A program made the translations under genes and the position numbers. The notes under the pieces are model-generated. The model was not told where the DNA came from. It saw only the letters and a list, made by a program, of their open reading frames with translations, and searched no databases. From JARRQB01 sp965368585 (lineage in GTDB: Bacteria; Pseudomonadota; Gammaproteobacteria; Chromatiales; Chromatiaceae): a stretch of DNA of 15,631 nucleotides. The stretch covers positions 1-15,631 of the forward strand of contig CBDUNM010000123.1 in assembly GCA_965368585.1 (NCBI GenBank). The letters are read 5' to 3'. This document shows, in pieces, positions 1-6,700 of the stretch (position 1 is its first letter; each line of letters begins with the position of its first letter).

Positions 1-54
1 CGCGAAGGCGGCCGCACAGTGGGCGCCGGTGTGGTGTCGAAAATTATCGAGTGA
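1..54 (+). CDS. tuf: Elongation factor Tu, C-terminal end (partial, cut by window start)
   Basis: Frame 1 reads REGGRTVGAGVVSKIIE followed by TGA at 52-54. This is the conserved end of the EF-Tu C-terminal beta-barrel (domain 3), in the family motif EGGRTVGAGVV. EF-Tu is the GTPase that delivers aminoacyl-tRNA to the ribosomal A site. Only 17 codons are visible; the start and the G domain lie outside the window. A second tuf begins at 15553, so the genome carries two copies bracketing this cluster. A terminator follows the stop codon directly and then tRNA-Trp, the tufB-like context of many gammaproteobacteria. Identity is confident from the motif, although the fragment is short. Confidence 0.93.
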   Translation, partial: REGGRTVGAGVVSKIIE

Positions 55-80
55 CCTGGTACAGGTCAGTCAAACTGTAC

Positions 81-115
81 GCGGACCGTCCGTGGGGCGG
101 TCCGCATGTTTTTTT
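81..115 (+). terminator. Intrinsic terminator after tuf
   Basis: GCGGACCG (81-88) is perfectly complementary to CGGTCCGC (98-105). The stem can extend by T89-G97, C90-G96 and C91-G95 to 11 pairs with a GTG loop. After ATG (106-108) comes a run of seven T (109-115). This has the hairpin plus U-tract of an intrinsic terminator and sits 26 nt after the tuf stop. The U-tract ends exactly where mature tRNA-Trp begins at 116, leaving no room for a promoter between them, so some read-through or processing is implied if the tRNA is made from an upstream promoter. Confidence 0.85.
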
Positions 116-191
<76 letters not shown>

Positions 192-206
192 GCTTTATAG
201 TGCGGG

Positions 207-587
207 ATGAACGCAAAAACAGAGGTTGAAAGCGCGTCGGGGTTGGATACGGTCAAGCTGTTGCTTGCCGTTGCACTTCTGGTGGCGGGTATAATTGGTT
301 TTTATCTGCTTGATGCGCAGGCGTTGTGGGTGCGCCTGTTGGCAATATTGTCGGCGGCAGGTGTCGGTATCTTCGTGGCTGGTCAAACCGCGATCGGGCG
401 CACGGCGTGGCGGTTCGCTGCCGAGTCGCGTACCGAAGTTCGCAAGGTCGTTTGGCCGACGCGCCAGGAGACGCTGCAGACGGTGTTGGCGATCTTTGTC
501 GCGGTGTTAATTACGGCGCTGTTCCTCTGGGCGATTGATTCCATTCTGTTCTGGCTGGTTCGTTTACTGACCGGGCAGGGGGACTGA
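207..587 (+). CDS. secE: Preprotein translocase subunit SecE
   Basis: This 126-residue inner-membrane protein clamps SecY in the SecYEG channel that exports unfolded proteins with SecA. Three hydrophobic helices are visible, at about residues 18-35, 41-59 and 93-118. The three-helix form is the one found in E. coli and its relatives (127 residues); many other bacteria keep only the last helix. Before helix 3 lies the conserved amphipathic and hinge stretch ESRTEVRKVVWPTRQETL (about residues 73-90), the SecE signature. The ATG start has no good Shine-Dalgarno sequence at normal spacing, only GGG touching the ATG, and lies 15 nt after the encoded CCA of tRNA-Trp. nusG follows after 1 nt, so the two are surely co-transcribed. 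Confidence 0.97.
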   Translation: MNAKTEVESASGLDTVKLLLAVALLVAGIIGFYLLDAQALWVRLLAILSAAGVGIFVAGQTAIGRTAWRFAAESRTEVRKVVWPTRQETLQTVLAIFVAVLITALFLWAIDSILFWLVRLLTGQGD

Positions 588-588
588 A

Positions 589-1122
589 ATGGCCAAGCGC
601 TGGTATGTGGTGCACGCTTATTCCGGGTTCGAAGCCCAGGTCAAGCGCTCGATGGAAGAGCGCATCAAGCGCGCGGGCATGGAGGAATCGTTCGGCGATA
701 TTCTTGTGCCTACCGAAGAAGTCGTCGAAATGCGTGCCGGTCAGCAACGCAAGAGCGAACGCAAGTTTTTCCCAGGGTATGTGCTGGTCAATATGGAGAT
801 GACCGACGAAGCCTGGCATCTGGTCAAAGATGTGCCCAAGGTAATGGGGTTTATCGGCGGTACGGGTGATCGTCCGGCACCAATATCCGATCGCGAGGCG
901 GAAGCCATTCTGCAGCGGGTTCAGGAGGGCGTGGACAAACCGCGTCCAAAGGTGCTGTTCGAACCCGGCGAGGTGGTTCGGGTTACTGACGGACCGTTCA
1001 ACGATTTCAACGGTGTCGTTGAGGAAGTCGACTACGAGAAGAGTCGCCTCAAGGTGTCGGTACTGATCTTCGGGCGCTCGACGCCGGTCGATCTGGAGTT
1101 TGGCCAAGTCGAAAAGGGCTGA
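589..1122 (+). CDS. nusG: Transcription termination/antitermination factor NusG
   Basis: NusG (177 residues; E. coli 181) binds RNA polymerase through its NGN domain, suppresses pausing, assists Rho, and links polymerase to the ribosome through S10. The NGN domain spans about residues 1-110 and contains RWYVVHAYSGFE near the start and FFPGYVLVNM at 60-69. The KOW domain spans about 124-177, starting FEPGEVVRVTDGPF. The loop IFGRSTPVDLEF (160-171) carries F161, in the place of the E. coli residue that contacts S10 and Rho. The ATG follows the secE stop by 1 nt, with AGGGGG inside the end of secE as ribosome-binding site. A strong hairpin with a T-run comes 9 nt after the stop, so the secE-nusG message probably ends there. 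Confidence 0.98.
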   Translation: MAKRWYVVHAYSGFEAQVKRSMEERIKRAGMEESFGDILVPTEEVVEMRAGQQRKSERKFFPGYVLVNMEMTDEAWHLVKDVPKVMGFIGGTGDRPAPISDREAEAILQRVQEGVDKPRPKVLFEPGEVVRVTDGPFNDFNGVVEEVDYEKSRLKVSVLIFGRSTPVDLEFGQVEKG

Positions 1123-1131
1123 TTATTCGAT

Positions 1132-1179
1132 CGCCGTCGCTGCGCGTCCCCGATACGGCGCGCGGCTGCGGCGGTTTTT
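1132..1179 (+). terminator. Intrinsic terminator after nusG
   Basis: The arms 1132-1146 and 1159-1173 form a 15-position stem with 14 pairs. Two are G-U (T1137-G1168 and T1141-G1164) and one position is a C-T mismatch (1138/1167). The loop is 12 nt, and TTTTT at 1175-1179 follows after one G. It starts 9 nt after the nusG stop and 68 nt before the rplK start. It is oriented to stop rightward transcription, separating secE-nusG from rplKA. Confidence 0.8.
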
Positions 1180-1201
1180 GATTGCAATTTAAGCGGGGAG
1201 C

Positions 1202-1246
1202 AGGGGTGAAATTCCCTTTGCGTTCGGACCCGAAGCGAGGTGCCTA
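1202..1246 (+). promoter_or_regulatory. Possible structured rplK leader (candidate L1 control site)
   Basis: Two small hairpins precede rplK. AGGGG (1202-1206) pairs with TCCCT (1213-1217) around TGAAAT, and GCGTTCG (1220-1226, one bulge) pairs with CGAAGC (1231-1236) around GACC. The second ends directly before GAGG (1237-1240), the likely ribosome-binding site of rplK. In E. coli, L1 represses its own operon by binding the rplK leader. Location and structure fit that role, but I could not match the fold to the known L1 target with confidence, so this is inference. I see no convincing promoter here, although one is expected. Confidence 0.3.
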
Positions 1247-1678
1247 GTGGCAAAGAAAATAGAAGCTTATATCAAGCTGCAAGTCAAGGCGCAGGAGGCC
1301 AATCCCAGTCCTCCCGTGGGCCCGGCGTTGGGTCAGCATGGTGTCAACATCATGGAATTCTGCAAGGCATTCAACGCGCAGTCCCAAAACCTGGAAAAAG
1401 GTATGCCGGTGCCGGTGGTGATTACGGTCTACAGTGACCGCTCCTTCACCTTCATCATGAAAACGCCACCCGCGGCGATCTTATTGAAGAAGGCGGCGGG
1501 AATAAAATCGGGCAGCGGTCGTCCCAATACCGAGAAAGTCGGCAAGGTGACGCGGTCGCAACTCGAAGAGATCGCCAAGACCAAAGAGCCAGACCTGACT
1601 TCCGCGGATCTCGACGCCGCCGTGCGCACGATCGCAGGGAGCGCGCGATCCATGGGCTTGGACGTGGAGGGTTTGTGA
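1247..1678 (+). CDS. rplK: 50S ribosomal protein L11
   Basis: L11 (143 residues; E. coli 142) forms the base of the GTPase-associated centre with 23S rRNA and is needed for RelA activation. The N-terminal domain (about 1-70) carries the signature NPSPPVGPALGQHGVNIMEF (19-38), whose prolines line the thiostrepton site. The C-terminal domain (about 76-143) binds rRNA and includes KKAAGIKSGSGRPN. The start is GTG at 1247, read as MAKKIEAYIK, with GAGG 6 nt upstream; no ATG fits the conserved N terminus. rplA begins 1 nt after its stop, so the pair is translated from one message. It follows the nusG terminator by 67 nt and therefore probably has its own promoter. Confidence 0.98.
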   Translation: MAKKIEAYIKLQVKAQEANPSPPVGPALGQHGVNIMEFCKAFNAQSQNLEKGMPVPVVITVYSDRSFTFIMKTPPAAILLKKAAGIKSGSGRPNTEKVGKVTRSQLEEIAKTKEPDLTSADLDAAVRTIAGSARSMGLDVEGL

Positions 1679-1679
1679 C

Positions 1680-2375
1680 ATGGCAAAGTTGAGCAAACGC
1701 CAAAAAGCTATCGCCGAAAAGGTCGAAGCCGGAAAACTCTACCCTGCGAGCGAGGCCTTTACGCTGTTGAAAGAGCTGTCAAAAGTGAAGTTCAGCGAAG
1801 GCATCGATGTTGCCGTCAATCTCGGTGTGGATCCGCGTAAATCGGACCAGGTCGTACGCGGCTCCACTGTGTTGCCCAACGGCACCGGTAAGAGCGTTCG
1901 TGTCGCCGTATTCACCCAGGGCCCCAATGTCGAAGCGGCGCAGCAGGCCGGCGCGGAAAAGGTCGGCATGGAAGACCTAGCCGACGAGGTCAAGGCAGGC
2001 AATATGGACTTTGACGTCGTGATCGCCAGTCCTGACGCGATGCGGGTCGTCGGTCAGTTGGGACAGATTCTCGGTCCACGCGGTCTTATGCCGAACCCCA
2101 AGGTCGGGACGGTTACGGCTAACGTGGCCGAAGCGGTGCAGAACGCAAAAGCGGGCCAGGTCCGATTTCGTACCGACAAAGGGGGCATCATCCACGCGCC
2201 CCTAGGCAAGGCCGACTTCGAACCCGATTCGCTCAAGCAGAATCTTGAAGCGTTATTGAAAGACATTAGAAAACTGAAGCCGAGTTCGGCCAAAGGCATC
2301 TATTTGAAAAAAGTGACCGTGTCCTCAACCATGGGGCCGGGTCTGGTCGTGGATCAAACGTCGCTCGACGACTGA
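1680..2375 (+). CDS. rplA: 50S ribosomal protein L1
   Basis: L1 (231 residues; E. coli 234) forms the mobile L1 stalk that guides deacylated tRNA out of the E site. It is also a translational repressor of the rplKA message in E. coli. Domain I is built from the N- and C-terminal parts, with an inserted domain II in the middle (about residues 70-160). The family signature GPRGLMPNPK is at 132-141, followed by VGTVT. The N terminus MAKLSKRQKA is normal. The ATG overlaps nothing and lies 1 nt after the rplK stop, with GGAGG inside the end of rplK as ribosome-binding site. A 228-nt spacer holding the rplJ leader follows. Confidence 0.98.
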   Translation: MAKLSKRQKAIAEKVEAGKLYPASEAFTLLKELSKVKFSEGIDVAVNLGVDPRKSDQVVRGSTVLPNGTGKSVRVAVFTQGPNVEAAQQAGAEKVGMEDLADEVKAGNMDFDVVIASPDAMRVVGQLGQILGPRGLMPNPKVGTVTANVAEAVQNAKAGQVRFRTDKGGIIHAPLGKADFEPDSLKQNLEALLKDIRKLKPSSAKGIYLKKVTVSSTMGPGLVVDQTSLDD

Positions 2376-2419
2376 TCCAGTCAGGAACTTTGGGGCTGTC
2401 GCGGCTTAGCTGCCGACTG

Positions 2420-2473
2420 CCGTCAAAGACCGCAGGAGCCTTCTCGGAGGCTTAATTGTTCCTGCGCAGACGG
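2420..2473 (+). promoter_or_regulatory. L10 leader: ribosomal protein L10(L12) binding fold
   Basis: The rplA-rplJ spacer contains the layered stem-and-kink fold of the proteobacterial L10 leader. The outer stem is CCGTC (2420-2424) with GACGG (2469-2473). The middle stem is CGCAGGA (2431-2437) with TCCTGCG (2460-2466). The inner stem is GCCTT (2438-2442) with the complementary stretch ending GGC (2449-2451). Unpaired AAAGAC lies on the left, and TTAATTG and CA on the right. The sequences ACCGCAGG, GCTTAAT and CCTGCGCAGACGG match the leader consensus as I recall it. In E. coli, free L10-L12 complex binds this element and represses rplJ-rplL translation. It sits about 130 nt before the rplJ start. 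Confidence 0.85.
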
Positions 2474-2534
2474 AGCTCCGGAATCAGGACTTGCCTGCAG
2501 GCGCCTCCTGAAGACGGTGCACCGACAAACACGG

Positions 2535-2551
2535 GCCGATTCGTCGGCTCG
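2535..2551 (+). promoter_or_regulatory. Secondary hairpin in the rplJ leader
   Basis: GGGCCGA and TCGGCTC are complementary (7 pairs, one G-U) around the loop TTCG. The hairpin lies between the L10-binding fold and the rplJ ribosome-binding site GGGAGG (about 2590-2595). In E. coli, leader pairing between these elements helps transmit repression to the rplJ start. Whether this hairpin has that role is inference. Confidence 0.35.
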
Positions 2552-2603
2552 AAGGTGAACCGGGGCGATAGTACCGCTCCATCGATAACGGGAGGTGACA
2601 ACT

Positions 2604-3131
2604 ATGGCACTTAACCTCGAACAGAAAAAGGCCATTGTCGCCGAGGTAGCCGAAGTGGCGAGCAGTGCCCATTCCGCGATCGCGGCCGAGTATCGGGGCT
2701 TGACGGTCGCGCAGATGACCGAACTGCGCGCGCAGGCGCGCATTGGTGGCGTCTATCTGCGTGTTATCAAGAACACTCTGGCTCGACGCGCCGTGGCTGG
2801 CACGGATTTCGAATGCATGACGGAAGGTCTGACCGGTCCACTGGTCGTCGCTTTCTCGCAGGAAGATCCGGGTGCTGCTGCCCGCGTGATCAAGGACTTC
2901 GCGAAGGGGCACGATAAACTGGCTGTCAAGCTGGTCGCTGTTGGCGGCAGGCTTCTGGCGCCCGATGACATCGAAACCCTCGCCAAGTTGCCCACTTACG
3001 ACCAAGCGGTCAGCATGCTGATGGCGGTGATGAAAGCACCGGTGCAGAAGCTTGCAACGACGCTCAACGAAGTGCCGGGCAAACTGGTCCGTACGCTCGC
3101 GGCGGTTAAAGATGCCAAAGCGGCTGCCTAA
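2604..3131 (+). CDS. rplJ: 50S ribosomal protein L10
   Basis: L10 (175 residues; E. coli 165) anchors L7/L12 dimers to the ribosome at the base of the stalk. The N terminus MALNLEQKKAIVAEVAEVA is typical; the N-terminal domain (about 1-130) binds 23S rRNA and includes EYRGLTVAQMTELR and RVIKNTLARRAV. The C-terminal helix (about 140-175) carries the L7/L12 binding sites and ends in KDAKAAA. I chose the ATG at 2604, not the in-frame GTG at 2595, because GGGAGG (2590-2595) lies 8 nt upstream and the family begins MALN. It is expected to be repressed by its own product with L7/L12 through the leader at 2420-2473. rplL follows after 43 nt. Confidence 0.98.
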   Translation: MALNLEQKKAIVAEVAEVASSAHSAIAAEYRGLTVAQMTELRAQARIGGVYLRVIKNTLARRAVAGTDFECMTEGLTGPLVVAFSQEDPGAAARVIKDFAKGHDKLAVKLVAVGGRLLAPDDIETLAKLPTYDQAVSMLMAVMKAPVQKLATTLNEVPGKLVRTLAAVKDAKAAA

Positions 3132-3174
3132 GCCTCAATTCAACCTTTTCGAGATTTAATTCAGGAGTCCTACA

Positions 3175-3555
3175 ATGGCTGTTAGTAAAGACGAGATCCT
3201 CGAAGCGATCGCCAACATGTCCGTCATGGAGGTCGTAGAGCTGATCGAGGCAATGGAAGAGAAGTTTGGCGTAACGGCGGCAGCTGCCGCGGTGGCCATG
3301 CCCGCTGCTGGCGGCGGCGGCGCCGACGCGGCGGTCGAGGAGCAGACCGAGTTCGACGTAGTTCTGGGTGGATTCGGCGAAAACAAAGTCGCCGTCATCA
3401 AAGTCGTGCGCGGGATCACCGGCTTGGGTCTGAAAGAGGCAAAAGAGGCCGTCGAAAGTGCGCCTACCACGCTGAAGGAAGGCGTATCCAAAGATGAGGC
3501 CGAAGCAGCCAAGAAGCAGCTTGAAGAGGCTGGTGCTACTGTCGAGGTCAAGTAA
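3175..3555 (+). CDS. rplL: 50S ribosomal protein L7/L12
   Basis: L7/L12 (126 residues; E. coli 121) is the acidic multi-copy stalk protein that recruits EF-G, EF-Tu and IF2 and stimulates their GTPase activity. The N-terminal dimerisation domain (about 1-33) includes SVMEVVELIEAMEEKFGV. The flexible Ala/Gly-rich hinge (about 34-55) is AAAAAVAMPAAGGGG and is a little longer than in E. coli. The C-terminal domain (about 58-126) contains FDVVLGGFGENKVAVIKVVR and LGLKEAKEAVE, the factor-binding helices. AGGAG at 3163-3167 lies 7 nt before the ATG. An attenuator-like hairpin downstream would let rplL be made in excess over rpoB, matching its multi-copy need. Confidence 0.98.
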   Translation: MAVSKDEILEAIANMSVMEVVELIEAMEEKFGVTAAAAAVAMPAAGGGGADAAVEEQTEFDVVLGGFGENKVAVIKVVRGITGLGLKEAKEAVESAPTTLKEGVSKDEAEAAKKQLEEAGATVEVK

Positions 3556-3592
3556 TCACTGGTCTTGATAGTCCATAGTGCCAAAGGGATTC

Positions 3593-3623
3593 AGGCTGGT
3601 GGCGAATTCGCCGCCGGCCTTTT
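3593..3623 (+). terminator. Attenuator-type terminator between rplL and rpoB
   Basis: A perfect 12-bp stem (3593-3604 with 3609-3620, two G-U pairs) closes on AATT and is followed by only four T (3620-3623) before CCC. It starts 37 nt after the rplL stop. The long GC-rich stem with a short U-tract suggests partial termination. In E. coli a leaky attenuator in the same spacer sends most transcripts to end after rplL and a minority into rpoBC. Position and form match that role. Confidence 0.75.
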
Positions 3624-3700
3624 CCCGTTTGCAATTTGAGAGTGATGCCTGGTGACCATCGGCGCGCCGCGAGTGCGCTGAGCGTCCGTCATTCTGGGAA

Positions 3701-3742
3701 AGCCCTGTTTCAGGGTTCGTCGTTGCCGGAAACAACTCCGGC
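3701..3742 (+). promoter_or_regulatory. Tandem hairpins in the rplL-rpoB spacer
   Basis: AGCCCTG (3701-3707) pairs with CAGGGTT (3711-3717) around TTT. GCCGGA (3725-3730) pairs with TCCGGC (3737-3742) around six bases. No T-run follows either, so they are not terminators. In E. coli the same spacer has an RNase III cleavage site; these stems are short for RNase III, so a processing or stabilising role before rpoB is only possible, not shown. Confidence 0.35.
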
Positions 3743-3789
3743 GTATCGGTAGTCACACCGAACTCCACGTTAGATCGAGGGAAGGCAGC

Positions 3790-6700
3790 ATGGCCTATTC
3801 GTTCACCGAAAAGAAGCGCATTCGTAAGGATTTTGGCAAACGCCCGATTATTCTGGAGGTGCCATTCCTCCTGGCGACCCAGATCGAGTCCTACCGGGAC
3901 TTTCTGCAGGCCGACGCACCGCCGGACGGTCGCGCCGACGTTGGCCTGCATGCCGCGTTCAAATCGGTTTTTCCGATCGTCAGCTATTCAGGTAACGCCA
4001 TCCTCGAGTACGTGAGTTATCGGCTGGGAGAGCCGGAGTTCGACGTCCGCGAATGTCAGTTGCGCGGCGCGAATTTTGCCGCTCCGTTGCGCGTGCTGGT
4101 GAGATTGGTGATCTTTGACAAAGAGGCTCCGGCAGGCTCTAAACAGGTCAAGGACATCAAGGAGCAGGAAATATACATGGGCGAACTGCCGCTCATGACG
4201 GACAACGGGACGTTCATCATCAACGGCACCGAACGGGTGATCGTGTCCCAGCTGCATCGGTCGCCGGGCGTGTTCTTCGATCACGACCGCGGTAAAACAC
4301 ACTCGTCCGGAAAACTGCTGTTTTCAGCCCGTGTCATCCCCTATCGCGGCTCCTGGCTAGACTTCGAATTCGATCCCAAGGACGCCGTGTTCGTCAGGAT
4401 CGATCGCCGCAGAAAACTGCCCGCCACCATTTTGCTGCGCGCGCTTGGTTACGATTCGGAAGAAATCCTGAACCGCTTCTTCGATACCGACACATTTCAT
4501 ATCGGCAAGAAGAAAATCGAACTGGATCTGGTGCCTGCGCGACTGCGCGGCGATACCGCCTCCCTCGACATCAAGGTGGGTACAGAAGTCATCGTCGAAG
4601 CCGGAAAGCGCGTCACGGCGCGCCACATCAAGCAGCTTGAAGACGCAGGAGTCACCAAGTTGGAGGTGCCGGCCGAGTATCTGGTCGGGAAGACCATCGC
4701 GCATGCCGTGGTCGACAAGGATACCGGCGAGCTGCTGGCGAAGCCGAACGATGAAATTACCGACGAACTGAAAGACATCCTGATCGACAAGGGCGTTAAT
4801 GAGATCCGTACTTTATTCACCAACGATCTGGATCATGGCCCCTATATTTCGGACACCTTGCGCATCGATCCGACAAGCAACGAACTGGAAGCGCAGGTGG
4901 AAATCTATCGCATGATGCGCCCGGGCGAGCCGCCGACCAAGGAGGCTGCGCAAAACCTGTTCCATAATCTGTTTTTTACCGAGGATCGGTACGATCTGTC
5001 GGCGGTAGGCCGAATGAAGTTCAATCGCCGCCTCGGCAGGGAAGAGACCGAAGGCTGCGGAATTCTCTACGACACGAAGTATTTCGGTCGCCGCGAGGAC
5101 GAAGGTTCAAAGGCGCTGGGGGAGCAATATGGCGACAGTTCCGACATCCTGGATGTTCTGGCGACCCTGGTTGATATCCGCAACGGCAACGGCGTGGTGG
5201 ACGACATCGATCACTTAGGTAACCGCCGTGTGCGCTGTGTCGGTGAGATGGCCGAAAACCAGTTTCGAGTTGGGTTGGTGCGCGTCGAGCGTGCCGTGAA
5301 AGAGCGTTTGACGCTGGCGGAATCCGAGGGTCTGATGCCGCAGGAAATGATCAATGCCAAGCCGGTTTCCGCAGCGATCAAAGAATTCTTCGGCTCATCT
5401 CAGCTCAGTCAGTTCATGGACCAGAACAATCCCTTGTCCGAAGTCACGCACAAGCGGCGTGTTTCGGCATTGGGCCCGGGCGGCTTGGCCCGCGAGCGGG
5501 CCGGATTCGAAGTGCGCGACGTGCACCCGACCCACTACGGCCGGGTATGCCCGATCGAGACGCCGGAAGGACCGAACATCGGGCTGATCAACTCGCTTGC
5601 GGTCTACGCGCGCACCAACAAGTACGGATTCCTGGAAACGCCCTATCGCGTGGTGCAGGACGGTAAGGTAACCAACGAGACGCATTATCTGTCCGCGATC
5701 GAGGAAGGCCGGTACGTCATTGCTCAGGCCAATACCAACGTGGACGAAGAAGGGCGGTTGATCGAAGACCTGGTTTCGTGTCGTCACCAGAACGAATTCA
5801 CCCTGTCCACCCCGGACAAGATCGAATATATGGATGTTTCGCCGCGCCAGATCGTTTCGGTTGCGGCGTCGCTGATCCCATTCCTGGAGCACGATGACGC
5901 CAACCGGGCGCTCATGGGATCGAACATGCAGCGTCAGGCCGTACCTACTCTGCGGGCGGAAAAACCGCTCGTCGGTACCGGCATCGAACGCGTGGTTGCG
6001 GTCGATTCCGGCGTTACCGTCGTTGCAAAGCGCGGCGGTTCGGTTGATTCGGTCGATGCCGGCCGTCTTGTGGTAAGGGTTACCGATGAGGAGACCGTTG
6101 CCGGAGAGGCGGGCGTCGATATATACAACCTGATCAAGTACACGCGCTCTAATCAAAACACCTGTATCAACCAGCGGCCGCTGGTGAAAGTGGGTGATGT
6201 GATTGCGCGTGGCGACGTCTTAGCGGATGGTCCGTCCACCGACATGGGCGAGCTTGCCTTGGGGCAAAACCTGCGCGTGGCCTTCATGCCGTGGAACGGA
6301 TACAACTTCGAGGATTCGATTCTCATCTCGGAGCAGGTGGTCAAAGAGGATCGGTTCACGACCATTCATATCGAAGAGCTGACATGTATGGCGCGGGACA
6401 CCAAGCTCGGCCCCGAAGAGATCACCGGCGATATACCGAACGTCGGTGAAGCAGCGCTGGCGAAATTGGATGAGTCCGGCATCGTGTACGTCGGCGCCGA
6501 GGTCAAGGAAGGAGACATACTGGTCGGCAAGGTTACGCCCAAGGGTGAGACCCAATTGACGCCTGAAGAGAAGCTGCTGCGCGCCATCTTCGGTGAAAAA
6601 GCGTCCGATGTTAAGGACACTTCGCTGCGGCTGGGTTCAGGCATGAACGGCACGGTGATCGACGTACAGGTATTTACCCGCGACGGTGTCGAGAAAGACG

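Noticed and set aside
2595..2603. Upstream GTG as the rplJ start, adding three residues
   Set aside because: It overlaps the GGGAGG ribosome-binding site that serves ATG 2604, and the family starts MALN.
3297..3345. Ala/Gly-rich low-complexity repeat in rplL
   Set aside because: This is the normal flexible hinge of L7/L12, not a separate repeat element.
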